Source: Methylobacterium radiotolerans JCM 2831 (lineage in GTDB: Bacteria; Pseudomonadota; Alphaproteobacteria; Rhizobiales; Beijerinckiaceae). From it: a DNA stretch of 64,000 nt. Below the pieces are notes generated by a model. The model made no database searches, was not told where the DNA came from, and saw only the letters and a program-made list of their open reading frames with translations. The stretch lies in NCBI RefSeq assembly GCF_000019725.1, contig NC_010505.1, positions 2,034,001-2,098,000 on the forward strand, given 5' to 3'. Both the position numbers and the translations under genes were made by a program. Of this stretch, positions 17,379 to 26,904 are shown piece after piece; positions within the stretch are counted from its first letter, which is position 1; each line of letters starts with the position of its first letter.

Positions 17379-17975
17379 ATGGCTCCGGTGAGGACAGTCT
17401 GTGTCTATTGCGGCTCCGGCTTCGGCCGCGACCCGGCCTTCCGCGCGGCCGCCGAGATCCTCGGGACCGCGGTCGCGCAGGCCGGGATGGGCCTCGTCTA
17501 CGGCGGCGGCGATGTCGGTCTGATGGGTACGGTGGCGCGGGCGGCGCTCGCCGCCGGCGGCCACGTCACCGGCATCATCCCGGACTTCCTCCAGGCGCGC
17601 GAGCACATGCTGGCCGACATCCAGGAGACCGTGGTGGTGTCCGACATGCACACCCGCAAGCGCCTGATGTTCGAGCGCTCGGACGCGTTCGTGACCCTGC
17701 CGGGCGGCATCGGCACCCTGGAGGAGCTGGTCGAGCAGCTGACCTGGGCGCAGCTCGGGCGCCACCGGAAGCCGGTGGTGCTGGTCTCGGTGGCGGAGTT
17801 CTGGGCGCCGCTGCTGGCCCTGTTCGAGCACATGCGCGGCCACGGCTTCATCCGCGAGGGCCTCGACCTGAGCTACCTCGTCGCGCGGGAGGCGGCCGAG
17901 GTGGTGCCGCTGCTCCGCGCGGCCGGACACGAGCCGGACCCGAAGGCCGAGAGCATCGTCCAGCAACGCATGTAG
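17379..17975 (+). CDS. LOG family protein (TIGR00730), nucleotide phosphoribohydrolase
   Basis: The product is 198 residues with the family signature PGGIGTLEE and a Rossmann-like opening ([24 protein letters not shown]). LOG-family enzymes hydrolyse AMP or cytokinin riboside monophosphates to release the base. In plant-associated bacteria they contribute to cytokinin production. GAGGAGG lies about eight bases before the ATG at 17379. It is followed by xoxF with about 97 bases between, without obvious functional linkage. Whether it acts on adenine nucleotides or cytokinins cannot be told. Confidence 0.88.
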   Translation: MAPVRTVCVYCGSGFGRDPAFRAAAEILGTAVAQAGMGLVYGGGDVGLMGTVARAALAAGGHVTGIIPDFLQAREHMLADIQETVVVSDMHTRKRLMFERSDAFVTLPGGIGTLEELVEQLTWAQLGRHRKPVVLVSVAEFWAPLLALFEHMRGHGFIREGLDLSYLVAREAAEVVPLLRAAGHEPDPKAESIVQQRM

Positions 17976-18072
17976 AGGCGCGCGCCCTCGCGCGGGGAGC
18001 CGTGGCTGCCGTCGCGGATCCCGGCCGGGGTTCCGGCCCGCCGCCGGCCGCGCGGCGAAGAGGATCACAGGG

Positions 18073-19851
18073 ATGCGGGCGTCGATGCGTGCTTCACTCC
18101 TCGCGGCGCTGCCGCTCGCCGGCCTCGCCGGCGCGGCGGCGGCCGGCCCGTCGCCGGTCCTGCAGACCCTGGACTACGCCAACACGCGCTACTCCGCCCT
18201 CGACCAGATCGATGCCGGCAATGTCGGGCGCCTGAAGGTCGCCTGGACCTTCTCCACCGGCGTCCTGCGCGGCCACGAGGGCGCGCCGATCGTGGTCGGG
18301 CACGTCCTGTACGTGCACACGCCGTTCCCCAACGCGGTCTACGCCCTCGACCTCGACCAGGGCGGGAAGATCCTGTGGCGCTACGCGCCGCGGCAGGACG
18401 CGAGCGTCATCGCCGTGATGTGCTGCGACACGGTCTCCCGGGGGCTCGCCTACGCGGACGGGCGGCTGTTCCTGCAGCAGGCCGACACCACCGTGGTGGC
18501 GCTCGATCCGGAGACCGGCCGGGTGCTGTGGTCGGTGCGGAACGGCGACCCGGGCCGGGGCGAGACCAACACCGCCACGGTCCTGCCGGTGCACGGCAAG
18601 CTCATCGTCGGGCTCGCGGGGGGCGAGTACGGGGCGCGCTGCCACGTCACCGCCTACGATCAGGCGACGGGTCAGCGGCTCTGGCGCGCCTACGCCACCG
18701 GGCCGGACGCCGACATGCTGGTCGATCCGGAGACGACGACCGAGCTCGGGCGCCCGATCGGCAGGGATTCCTCGCTCAGGAGCTGGGAGGGCGACCAGTG
18801 GCGGACCGGCGGCGCCTGCAGCTGGGGCTGGTTCTCCTACGACCCGGACCTGAACCTCGTCTATTACGGCACCGGCAATCCCTCGACCTGGAACCCGAAC
18901 CAGCGCCCGGGGGACAACCGGTGGGCACAGGCGATCATCGCCCGCGACGCCGATACGGGCGTCGCCCGCTGGGTCTACCAGATGACCCCCCACGACCAGT
19001 GGGACTACGACGGCGTCAACGAGATGATCCTCACCGAGCAGGTGATCGACGGCCGCGCCCGGAAGGTGCTGACCCATTTCGACCGGAACGGCTTCGGCTA
19101 CACGCTGGACCGCGCCACCGGCGCTCTGCTGGTGGCGGAGAAGTTCGATCCCACGGTGAACTGGGCGAGCCGCGTGGAGACGAACCCCGCCGCCCCCGAT
19201 TACGGCCGGCCCGCGGTCGACAAGCGCTACGCCCCCGGCGAGGCCGACGAGGACGAGGCCACGAAGAACATCTGCCCCGGGGCGCTGGGTGCCAAGAACC
19301 AGCAGCCGGCCGCCTACTCGGCCAAGACGCGGCTGTTCTACGTGCCGACCAACCACATGTGCATGGACTACGAGGCGTTCCGGGTGACCTACACGCCCGG
19401 CCAGCCCTATGTCGGCGCGACGCTCACCCTGCACCCGCCCGAGGGCTCGGACCGGACCGGGGCGTTCATCGCCTGGGACGGCGCCAGGGGCCGGATCGCC
19501 TGGACGATCCCGGAGCCGTTCTCGGTCTGGTCGGGGGCGCTCGCCACGGCCGGCAACGTGGTCTTCTACGGCACGCTGGAGGGCTACCTGAAGGCGGTCG
19601 ACGCCCGGGACGGGCACGAGCTCTACCGGTTCAAGACCCCGTCCGGCATCGTCGGCAACGTCACCACCTACCTGCACGGCGGGAAGCAGTACGTGGCGGT
19701 GCTCTCCGGGGTCGGCGGCTGGGCGGGGATCGGTCTGGCGGCCGGGCTGACCGACCCGGCCGACGGTTCGGGGGCAGTCGGCGGCTACGCGGCCCTGTCG
19801 CAGTACACGGCGCCCGGCGGGCAGCTCACGGTGTTCGAACTGCCGCAGTGA
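18073..19851 (+). CDS. xoxF: XoxF lanthanide-dependent PQQ methanol dehydrogenase
   Basis: The product is 592 residues, a periplasmic eight-bladed quinoprotein that oxidises methanol to formaldehyde or formate with PQQ. It closely matches my memory of XoxF from Methylobacterium. It has a signal peptide (1-24), adjacent Cys117-Cys118, metal ligands E185 and N269, and WDYD (catalytic D311 and D313). The second Asp marks lanthanide enzymes; calcium MxaF has Ala there. The mature N-terminus is about 14 residues shorter than in Methylorubrum extorquens XoxF1. No xoxG cytochrome or xoxJ follows. A hairpin at 19858-19885 follows the stop codon. Confidence 0.95.
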   Translation: MRASMRASLLAALPLAGLAGAAAAGPSPVLQTLDYANTRYSALDQIDAGNVGRLKVAWTFSTGVLRGHEGAPIVVGHVLYVHTPFPNAVYALDLDQGGKILWRYAPRQDASVIAVMCCDTVSRGLAYADGRLFLQQADTTVVALDPETGRVLWSVRNGDPGRGETNTATVLPVHGKLIVGLAGGEYGARCHVTAYDQATGQRLWRAYATGPDADMLVDPETTTELGRPIGRDSSLRSWEGDQWRTGGACSWGWFSYDPDLNLVYYGTGNPSTWNPNQRPGDNRWAQAIIARDADTGVARWVYQMTPHDQWDYDGVNEMILTEQVIDGRARKVLTHFDRNGFGYTLDRATGALLVAEKFDPTVNWASRVETNPAAPDYGRPAVDKRYAPGEADEDEATKNICPGALGAKNQQPAAYSAKTRLFYVPTNHMCMDYEAFRVTYTPGQPYVGATLTLHPPEGSDRTGAFIAWDGARGRIAWTIPEPFSVWSGALATAGNVVFYGTLEGYLKAVDARDGHELYRFKTPSGIVGNVTTYLHGGKQYVAVLSGVGGWAGIGLAAGLTDPADGSGAVGGYAALSQYTAPGGQLTVFELPQ

Positions 19852-20262
19852 GCCGCCCCCGGCGGCGTCCGCACGCGCCGCCGGGCGATTCGCGCGGCAT
19901 CCCTCCGACGTTCCGAGGCGCCCCCGCGCCGGGTCTGCCGGGCCGCATCCCGGGCCGCCTCTCCTGTCCCGCACGGCCCCGATTCCGGCTCCGGCGGCCG
20001 GCCCCGGACGCAACTATTCAGGTGCGGCCGTGCCGTTCACGGCGATCAATGGCCGGCCTGCCGCTGTGATGGGGCGAATTCAACGGTCTAAATTCGCAAA
20101 TCCAGAGTCTATCTCCGAAAATAAGCCGCCTTACAGAGTGTTGCTCCGATGATACGAATCGTTGGAACGTCGGATCTTGAACAAACTATGACGATCTGCT
20201 GGAGCTGATCTTGGCTATGGGGCGCGCGACCGGCCGGATGGGGCGGTGTCGGGGAGCGCGTC
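19852..20262. other. Intergenic region between xoxF and the phosphatase-autotransporter gene
   Basis: This 411-base stretch starts with the xoxF hairpin terminator. Its last 200 bases (about 20060-20215) are clearly AT-richer than the surroundings and are the likely promoter region of the downstream gene. I saw no open frame with protein-like composition and could not identify a known regulator box. Confidence 0.5.
19858..19885 (+). terminator. Hairpin downstream of xoxF
   Basis: A perfect 10-bp inverted repeat (19858-19867 and 19876-19885) with an 8-nt loop begins six bases after the xoxF stop. It suggests that xoxF is transcribed alone. Confidence 0.65.
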
Positions 20263-23200
20263 ATGACACGGGGATATGGGGTCTCACTCGCCGCGCTGGC
20301 GGTCGCGCTGCTCGGTCCGGGCGCCCAGGCGCAGACGGCCGGCAACGGCGTCGACATCCTGTCGGGTTTCCGGCGGATCTGGATCCCCGGGCAGACCTAC
20401 GACACCGGATCGCCCACGGCCCTCGGGGCGCCCCTCCTGCTGCGCAACATCCAGATCGTCGCCGAGCGGGCGCGGGAGCGGACCCAGGCGCAGGAGATCG
20501 CCGCCTATTACGACGACCGCCGAAACCAGAGCTACAGCGTCATCGACGGCCTCGGGCCGCTGACCCGGGCCTATCTGGCGGGATCGGGGGCGACCACCAC
20601 GATCCCGGCCTTCGACGCGACCACGTCGCGCGTCCAGTACGTCGACCAGGGCACCGGCGCCGGCGTGACGACGTCGCCCCTCGGGAAGGTCGTGCAGCTG
20701 GTCAACGCGTTCCGGACCAACGCCTCCACCGGCCCGGCCAAGGACGCCTACAGCTATCCGCGCCCCTGGCGGCAGAGCCTGAACGGCCAGAGCCTCGGCT
20801 TCGTCGTGCCGCCCTCCCTCGGGCCGGAGAGGAGCCCGACCCCCGCGACGGATGGCGGCTTCCCGAGCGGCCACACCAACGCCGCCTACCTGTCGGCCCT
20901 CGCCCTGGCCTACGCGATCCCGCAGCGGTTCCAGGAACTGCTCACCCGCGCGAGCGAGCTCGGCGACAACCGGATCGAGGCGGGCATGCATTCGCCCACC
21001 GACGTGATCGGCGGCCGCGTGCTGGCGACCGCCTTCGCCATCCGGGCGCTCAACGACCCGGCGAACGCGGCCCTGCTGGGCGAGGCCTTCGCGCAGGCGC
21101 AGCGCTACCTGAGCCAGGCCTGCGGCGGTCCCTTGGAGCGGTGCGCCCACGCGCCCGTGGATCCGGCCACCGACCGCTTCTCCGACTACGCGCGCGACAA
21201 GGCCGCCTACACGGCGCGCCTGACCTACGGCCTGCCGCCGGTCGGGCCCACGGACCGGCCGCCGGTGGTCCCGGTGGGGGCGGAGGCGCTGCTCGCGACC
21301 CGCTTCCCCTACCTCACGGCGGCGCAGCGCCGCGACGTGATCGCGACCACCGAATTGCCCTCCGGCGGCTTCCTCGACAACGGGCTGGGCTACGACCGCA
21401 TCAACCTGTTCGCCGCCGCCGACGGCTACGGCGCCCTCGACGGCACGGTCACCGTCACGATGGACGCGGCCAGGGGCGGCTTCTCGGCCTACGACGTCTG
21501 GCGCAACGACATCGGCGGCGCGGGCGGCCTCGTGAAGCTCGGCAGCGGCACGCTGGTCCTGACCGGCGCCAACACCTACGCGGGCGGCACGACCATCGGC
21601 GGCGGGACGCTCGTCGGCCATGCCGGCGCCTTCGGCACGGGCGCCATCGTCGACGACGCGGCGCTCGTCGTGGATCAGTCGACCGACGGGACGCTGGCCA
21701 ACGCCGTCTCGGGCTCCGGGACCCTGACCAAGACCGGGGCGGGCACCCTCACGCTCACGGGGCTCGGCACGCTGACGGGCGCCACCGCGGTGCAGGCCGG
21801 TCGGCTCGTCGTGAACGGCGCCCTCGCCCACTCGGTCGTCACGGTGCTGCCGGGGGCGGAGCTCGGCGGCTCGGGCACGCTGGGCGGGATCAGCGCGCTC
21901 GCGGGCGGCACCGTGGCGCCGGGCAATTCCATCGGGACCCTCACCGCCGCCGGCCATGTCGCCTTCGCGCCGGGCTCGACCTACCGGGTCGAGGCCGGCG
22001 CCGCCGGACAAGCGGACCGGATCGCCGCGACCGGCAGCGCCACCCTGTCGGGCGGCACCGTCCAGGTGCGCGCCGCCCCGGGCGCCTACAACCCGCGCAC
22101 GACCTACACGATCCTCTCCGCCGCCGGCGGCGTCTCCGGCCGGTTCGCCGGCGTGACCGCGAACCTCGCCTTCCTCAGCCCGGGCCTGCGCTACCGGAGC
22201 GACGCGGTCGACCTGACGCTGACCCGCAACGACGTGCCCTTCGCCGCCTCCGCCACCGGCCGCAACGGCGCGGCCGCCGCCAACGCGATCCAGGCCGCCG
22301 GATCGGGCCGGCTCTACGACGCGGCGGTCGCCTTCACGGCCGACGAGGCCGGCAGCGGCTTCCGGGCGCTGGCCGGCGACATCCACGCCGGCACCGTGTC
22401 CACCGCCTCCGAGACCGCCTACTTCGTGCGCGAGGCCGTGCTCGACCGGCTGCGCTGGGGCGGCCCCGGCACAGGCCTCGACGACGGCCGCCTGCCGGCC
22501 GCCGACGCGGCCGACCTGCCCGGACGGGCCCCGGTGGTGGCCGACGTGCCGGTGCGGGCGCTCGACCCGCAGGTGTTCGGGGTCTGGGGCCAGGGTTTCG
22601 GCGCCTTCGGCACGGCCGGCGGCGGCGGCAACGCCTTCGACCTGAACCGGCAGATCGCCGGCTTCGCGGTGGGCGCGGACGTGCGCTTGGCCAGCGGGCC
22701 GCGCGTCGGCGTGGTCGGCGGCTACAGCGAGGCCGATCTCGCCAGCGCGGGCCGGGTGGGCGGCCTGAGCCGGGCGGAGAGCGCGACGCTCAAGAGCGGC
22801 TTCGGCGGCCTGTACGGCGGCTACGAACGCGGCCCACTGGCGCTGCGGCTGGGCGCCCTCTACGCCGACACGGACGCGCGCACCCGCCGGGCCGTGGCGT
22901 ACGGGCTGTCGGACACGCTGAGCGGGCACGGCGGCGGCCACACGGTGCAGGCATTCGGCGAGATCGGCTGGCGGATCGCGCTGGGGCAGCCGGCGGGCGC
23001 GTCCGTCGAGCCGTTCGCGGGCGGGGCGTATGTCGGCATCCGGCGCGGCGCCTTCGCGGAGACGGGGGGCGCGGCGGCGCTGGCGAGCGTCGCGCGGGAC
23101 TACGATCTCGGCGCGGCGACCGTGGGGGTTCGGGCGCAGACGCGCCTGGACCTGGGCTTGAGCCGGCCGGTGACGCTGCGGGGCCTCGTCGGCTACCGGC

Positions 23201-23424
23201 GGGCGTTCGGCGACGTGGTGCCGACCGCGCTGCTGGCCTTCGGCGCGGGCGGTCCGGCCTTCCTGAGCGCGGGGGTGCCGATCGACCGGGACGCGCTGGT
23301 GGCGCAGGTCGGGCTCGAGCTGGCGGTGACGCCGGACGCGAGCCTGGGCGTGGCCTACACGGGCCAGACCGGCGCCCGCGCGCGGGATCAGGCCGTGACG
23401 GGCGGCTTCACCCTGCGGTTCTAG
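20263..23424 (+). CDS. PAP2 acid phosphatase fused to an autotransporter barrel
   Basis: The product is 1053 residues. After a signal peptide (about 1-23) comes a PAP2 phosphatase domain with the whole active site: K160-x6-R167-P168, PSGH (201-204) and R237-x5-H243-x3-D247. Next is a passenger repeat region (PATR-like GGLVKLGSGTLVLTGANTY, from about 418) and a C-terminal beta-barrel (about 770-1053) ending in FTLRF, the usual terminal-Phe signal for outer-membrane assembly. I infer a phosphatase displayed on or released from the cell surface, scavenging phosphate from esters. The 3' end overlaps the convergent LysR gene by 17 bases. Substrate and release are unknown. Confidence 0.88.
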   Translation: MTRGYGVSLAALAVALLGPGAQAQTAGNGVDILSGFRRIWIPGQTYDTGSPTALGAPLLLRNIQIVAERARERTQAQEIAAYYDDRRNQSYSVIDGLGPLTRAYLAGSGATTTIPAFDATTSRVQYVDQGTGAGVTTSPLGKVVQLVNAFRTNASTGPAKDAYSYPRPWRQSLNGQSLGFVVPPSLGPERSPTPATDGGFPSGHTNAAYLSALALAYAIPQRFQELLTRASELGDNRIEAGMHSPTDVIGGRVLATAFAIRALNDPANAALLGEAFAQAQRYLSQACGGPLERCAHAPVDPATDRFSDYARDKAAYTARLTYGLPPVGPTDRPPVVPVGAEALLATRFPYLTAAQRRDVIATTELPSGGFLDNGLGYDRINLFAAADGYGALDGTVTVTMDAARGGFSAYDVWRNDIGGAGGLVKLGSGTLVLTGANTYAGGTTIGGGTLVGHAGAFGTGAIVDDAALVVDQSTDGTLANAVSGSGTLTKTGAGTLTLTGLGTLTGATAVQAGRLVVNGALAHSVVTVLPGAELGGSGTLGGISALAGGTVAPGNSIGTLTAAGHVAFAPGSTYRVEAGAAGQADRIAATGSATLSGGTVQVRAAPGAYNPRTTYTILSAAGGVSGRFAGVTANLAFLSPGLRYRSDAVDLTLTRNDVPFAASATGRNGAAAANAIQAAGSGRLYDAAVAFTADEAGSGFRALAGDIHAGTVSTASETAYFVREAVLDRLRWGGPGTGLDDGRLPAADAADLPGRAPVVADVPVRALDPQVFGVWGQGFGAFGTAGGGGNAFDLNRQIAGFAVGADVRLASGPRVGVVGGYSEADLASAGRVGGLSRAESATLKSGFGGLYGGYERGPLALRLGALYADTDARTRRAVAYGLSDTLSGHGGGHTVQAFGEIGWRIALGQPAGASVEPFAGGAYVGIRRGAFAETGGAAALASVARDYDLGAATVGVRAQTRLDLGLSRPVTLRGLVGYRRAFGDVVPTALLAFGAGGPAFLSAGVPIDRDALVAQVGLELAVTPDASLGVAYTGQTGARARDQAVTGGFTLRF

Positions 23425-24328
23425 CGCGCGACGCCTGCGCGCCGACGAAGTCCACGAAGGCGCGCAGCGGCGCCGGCAGGTGCCGCCGGCCGGGGTAGTA
23501 GAGGAACGGGCCGGGGAAGTCCTGCCACCAGGGTTCCAGCACCGGCTCCAGGGCGCCGCCGTCGAGCCGCGGCCGCAGCCAGTCCTCGAACAGGTGGACG
23601 ATCCCGGTGCCGGCGACCGCGGCCTCCACCGCGAGGTCGCTGGCGCCGACCCGCACGATCAGCGGCCCGGTCGGGTCCACCCGGACGATCGCGCCGTCGC
23701 GCTCGAACTCCCACGGCGCCGTCAGCGCGCCGCTGGGGAAGCGGCCGAGCAGGCAGGCATGGTCGAGGAGGTCCCGCGGATGCTCCGGCCGGCCGCGCCG
23801 GTCGAGATAGGCCGGGGACGCCGCGGTGGCGAAGCGCTGCCGCCGCGGGCCGATCGGCACGGCGATCATGTCCTGCTCCAGCCGCTCGTCGTAGCGGATG
23901 CCGGCGTCGCAGCCCGCCGCCAGCACGTCCACGAACCCGTCCTCGACCACCACCTCCAGGCGGATCTCCGGGTAGGCCGCCAGGAAGGGCGGCACGAGTG
24001 CCGGCAGCACCAGCCGGGCGGCGCTGAGCGGCACGTTGAGCCGCAGCGTCCCGGCCGGCCGGTCGCGGAACCCGTTCACCACGTCGAGGGCGGATTCCAC
24101 CTCGGCGAGCGCCGGGCCGAGCCGCTCCAGCAGGCGGGTCCCGGCCTCGGTCGGCGCGACGCTGCGGGTGGTGCGGTTCAGGAGGCGCACGCCGAGCCCC
24201 GCCTCCAGCCGGCGCACCGCCTCGCTGAGGCTCGACGCGCTCCCGCCCCCGGCGCGGGCGCCCTCGCGGAACCCGCCGGCCCGCGCCACGGTCACGAAGG
24301 CGGCGAGGTCGGTGAGATCCCGGGTCAT
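23408..24328 (-). CDS. LysR family transcriptional regulator
   Basis: The product is 306 residues: winged helix at 1-60 (DLAAFVTVARAGGFREGARA, then RLEAGLGVRLLNRTTRSVAPTEAG split over the wing) and a type 2 periplasmic-fold effector domain from about 88 on. The ATG at 24328 gives the family start, so upstream codons are excluded. It is divergent from pdxI, with a 92-bp gap that must contain the operator, so it probably controls pdxI. The 3' end overlaps the phosphatase-autotransporter gene by 17 bases. The effector is not identifiable. Confidence 0.9.
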   Translation of the reverse strand: MTRDLTDLAAFVTVARAGGFREGARAGGGSASSLSEAVRRLEAGLGVRLLNRTTRSVAPTEAGTRLLERLGPALAEVESALDVVNGFRDRPAGTLRLNVPLSAARLVLPALVPPFLAAYPEIRLEVVVEDGFVDVLAAGCDAGIRYDERLEQDMIAVPIGPRRQRFATAASPAYLDRRGRPEHPRDLLDHACLLGRFPSGALTAPWEFERDGAIVRVDPTGPLIVRVGASDLAVEAAVAGTGIVHLFEDWLRPRLDGGALEPVLEPWWQDFPGPFLYYPGRRHLPAPLRAFVDFVGAQASRARTAG

Positions 24329-24420
24329 CGTTCGAGAATCCGCACAGGCCGTGCCGATTGTCACGGCTTATCGGCGCAAAACCGGGCGTCTACATCCGGG
24401 GCGCCCACAGGAGATACGTC

Positions 24421-25290
24421 ATGACCGACATCGCGCAGGCCGGGACCTTCGCCCTCGGCGACCGCACCGTGAAGCGGCTCGGCTACGGGGCCATGCAGCT
24501 CGCCGGGCCCGGCGTGTTCGGGCCGCCCGAGGACCGCGCCGCCGCGGTCGCGGTGCTCCGGGAAGCCGTGGCGGCGGGCGTCGACCACATCGACACCAGC
24601 GACTTCTACGGGCCGCACGTCACCAACCGGATCATCCGCGAGGCGCTGCACCCCTACCCGGACGGGCTCGTGATCGTCACCAAGGTCGGCGCCAGGCGCG
24701 GGGCCGACGCCTCGTGGAACCCGGCCTTCTCGGCCGAGGAGCTCACCCAGGCGGTCCACGACAACCTGCGCAACCTCGACGTCGACGCCCTCGACGTGGT
24801 CAACCTGCGCCTGATGTTCGACGTCCACGGGCCGGCAGAGGGCCCGATCGAGGCGCCGCTCACCGTGCTGGCGGATCTTCAGCGCCAGGGGCTGATCCGC
24901 CGGATCGGCCTGAGCAACGCCACGCCGCGTCAGGTCGCCGAGGGGCGCCGGATCACCGACATCGTCTGCGTGCAGAACCAGTACAACCTCGCGCACCGGG
25001 GCGACGACGCCTTCATCGACGATCTGGCGGCGGCCGGGATCGCCTACGTGCCGTTCTTCCCGCTGGGCGGGTTCAGCCCGCTGCAATCGGGCACGCTGTC
25101 CGAGGTCGCGGCCGGGCTCGGCGCGACGCCGATGCAGGTGGCGCTGACGTGGCTGCTGCGCCGGTCGCCCAACATCCTGCTGATCCCGGGGACCTCCTCG
25201 CTCGGCCATCTGCGCGAGAACCTCGCGGCGGCCGCGCTCGCGCTCCCGGATGAGGCGATGGCGGCGCTGGATCGGATCGGGGCGGCGTGA
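24421..25290 (+). CDS. pdxI: Pyridoxal reductase-like aldo/keto reductase (PdxI)
   Basis: The product is 289 residues and closely resembles my memory of E. coli PdxI (YdbC), which reduces pyridoxal to pyridoxine with NADPH. D58, Y63 and K88 of the aldo/keto reductase tetrad are present (HIDTSDFYGPH, VTKVG). The usual His is replaced in VVNLRLMFD, as in the E. coli protein, so this is a subfamily trait and not decay. The start MTDIAQAG has GGAG nearby upstream. A divergent LysR gene is the likely regulator. Related reductases with other substrates remain possible. Confidence 0.82.
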   Translation: MTDIAQAGTFALGDRTVKRLGYGAMQLAGPGVFGPPEDRAAAVAVLREAVAAGVDHIDTSDFYGPHVTNRIIREALHPYPDGLVIVTKVGARRGADASWNPAFSAEELTQAVHDNLRNLDVDALDVVNLRLMFDVHGPAEGPIEAPLTVLADLQRQGLIRRIGLSNATPRQVAEGRRITDIVCVQNQYNLAHRGDDAFIDDLAAAGIAYVPFFPLGGFSPLQSGTLSEVAAGLGATPMQVALTWLLRRSPNILLIPGTSSLGHLRENLAAAALALPDEAMAALDRIGAA

Positions 25291-25330
25291 ACGGTTCCCG
25301 TCCGGCCGCTTCGGTTGCGCTCTCCCTCCC

Positions 25331-25422
25331 CGTCATCGCGAGCGCAGCGAAGTGACCCAGGGCCGCGCGACGACGGTCGGCGTCGCGCTGTCTGGAGTGC
25401 CTCGCTCCACTCGCAAGGACGG
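25331..25422. repeat. Intergenic palindromic repeat, copy A
   Basis: Arms GTCATCGCGAGCGCAGCGAA and (as reverse complement) GTCCTTGCGAGTGGAGCGAG form an imperfect inverted repeat of about 90 bp between the pdxI gene and the substrate-binding protein gene. Very similar sequence recurs at 30529-30620, with related elements at 26831 and 36755. This is a REP- or MITE-like extragenic element. Confidence 0.7.
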
Positions 25423-25448
25423 CGGTGCCGCAACGATCGACCCGGCGC

Positions 25449-26678
25449 CTACTTCGCCGTCATATCGGCGAGCATCGGGCAGCCGCCCTCGCTCATCGGG
25501 CGGAACGCCTGCTCGGCCGGGATCGTCTCGAGCACCTTGTAGAGGTCCCACGCGCCCTTCGACTCGGCGGGCGCCTTGGCCTCGAACAGGTACATCGGGT
25601 GGATCTTGCGCCCGTCCGGCCGGATCGTGCCCTTGCCGAACAGCGGGTCGTCGGTCGGCAGCTCCTTCATCTTGGCGACCACGGCGGCGCCGTCCCTGGC
25701 CGAGTGCAGGGCCGCCACCGCCTTCAGGTAGTGGAGCGTGCTGGCGTAGACGCCCGCCTGGTACGAGGTCGGCTTCTTGCCGGGCATGCGCTTCTCGAAC
25801 CGCTCCGCGAAGGCCCGGGTGCCGTCGTTGAGGTCCCAGTAGAACGAGGCGGTGAAGGCGAGGCCCTGCGCCACGTCCAGGCCCAGCGAGTGGATGTCGG
25901 TGATGGCGATCAGCAGGGCCGCGAGCGTCTGGCCGCCCTGGCGGATGCCGAACTCGTGCGCCTGCTTGATGGCGTTGGCGGCGTCGAGGCCGGCATCGGC
26001 CAGCCCGATCACCTGCGCGCCCGAGGCCTGGGCCTGGAGGAGGAACGAGGAGAAGTCCGGGTTCGGGAACGGCGTGCGCACGCCGCCGACGACCTTGCCG
26101 CCGTTCTTCTCCACCACCGCCTTGGTGTCGCGCTCCAGGGCGAGGCCGAAGGCGTAGTCGGCGGTGATGAAGTACCAGGACTTGCCGCCGCGCTTGAGGA
26201 TGGCCTTGCCGGTGCCGTTGGCCAGCGCCGCGGTGTCGTAGGTCCAGTGCACGGTGTTGGGCGTGCAGGCCGGGCCGGTCAGGTCGGCGGTGCCGCCGCC
26301 CGAGTTGATGAAGGCCTTGTTCTTCTCCTTGGTGATCTGCGCGATGGCGAGCGCCACCGAGGAGGTGGGGACGTCGAACACCGCGTCGACGCCGTCGCGG
26401 TCGTACCATTGCCGGGTGATGGAGGCGCCGACATCGGGCTTGTTCTGGTGGTCGGCGGCGACGACCTCGACCTTCAGCCCGTGCGCCTCCGGCTTGAAAT
26501 CCTCGACCGCCATCCGGGCGGCGACCACCGAGCCCTCGCCGGTGGAGTCGAAGTAGACGCCGGAGCGGTCGTTCAGCACGCCGATCTTCACCGGCACGAG
26601 GTCGGCCGCGAGCGCCGCGCCGGCGCCGAGCGCGCACAGACTCCCGAGCAGCGCCGCGGCGCGGTGGCGGAGCGTCAT
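25449..26678 (-). CDS. Branched-chain amino acid-type ABC substrate-binding protein
   Basis: The product is 409 residues. A signal peptide (about 1-24) is followed by a type 1 periplasmic binding fold (VPVKIGVLNDRSGVYFDSTG, then the FINSGGGTADLTG region). Relatives bind branched-chain amino acids, amides, urea or aromatic acids. AGGGAGAG precedes the ATG. It is last in a run of four same-strand genes with a beta-keto-acid cleavage enzyme, so its ligand may be the pathway substrate. The gap of 226 bases to the preceding gene holds a half palindromic repeat, so cotranscription is uncertain. No permease or ATPase genes are nearby. Confidence 0.85.
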   Translation of the reverse strand: MTLRHRAAALLGSLCALGAGAALAADLVPVKIGVLNDRSGVYFDSTGEGSVVAARMAVEDFKPEAHGLKVEVVAADHQNKPDVGASITRQWYDRDGVDAVFDVPTSSVALAIAQITKEKNKAFINSGGGTADLTGPACTPNTVHWTYDTAALANGTGKAILKRGGKSWYFITADYAFGLALERDTKAVVEKNGGKVVGGVRTPFPNPDFSSFLLQAQASGAQVIGLADAGLDAANAIKQAHEFGIRQGGQTLAALLIAITDIHSLGLDVAQGLAFTASFYWDLNDGTRAFAERFEKRMPGKKPTSYQAGVYASTLHYLKAVAALHSARDGAAVVAKMKELPTDDPLFGKGTIRPDGRKIHPMYLFEAKAPAESKGAWDLYKVLETIPAEQAFRPMSEGGCPMLADMTAK

Positions 26679-26830
26679 GTCTCTCTCCCTGTCGAATCTC
26701 TCCCGGCCGCGTTGATCGCCGCTCGGGACGTTTCCGAAGACAGACTATCCGTGGCGGATCGCGGCTGGAACGGGTGCGCGTGAGGATGCCGGCGATCCGT
26801 CAGGGACAGCCTTCACCGCGCGAGACGACA

Positions 26831-26868
26831 CCGCCGTCTTCGCGAGCGGAGCGATCCAGCAGCGCCAC
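26831..26868. repeat. Single arm of the intergenic palindromic repeat, copy D
   Basis: The sequence CCGTCTTCGCGAGCGGAGCG followed by ATCCAG matches one arm of copies A and B, but I could not find a convincing partner arm nearby. It is probably a partial or decayed element. Confidence 0.5.
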
Positions 26869-26904
26869 GGTCGTCATGACGGGTGTGCGGCGGCGATCGG
26901 CCGC

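Noticed and set aside
18073..19851. Calcium-dependent methanol dehydrogenase MxaF
   Set aside because: The residue two positions after the catalytic Asp is Asp (WDYD), not Ala, and the overall sequence follows XoxF.
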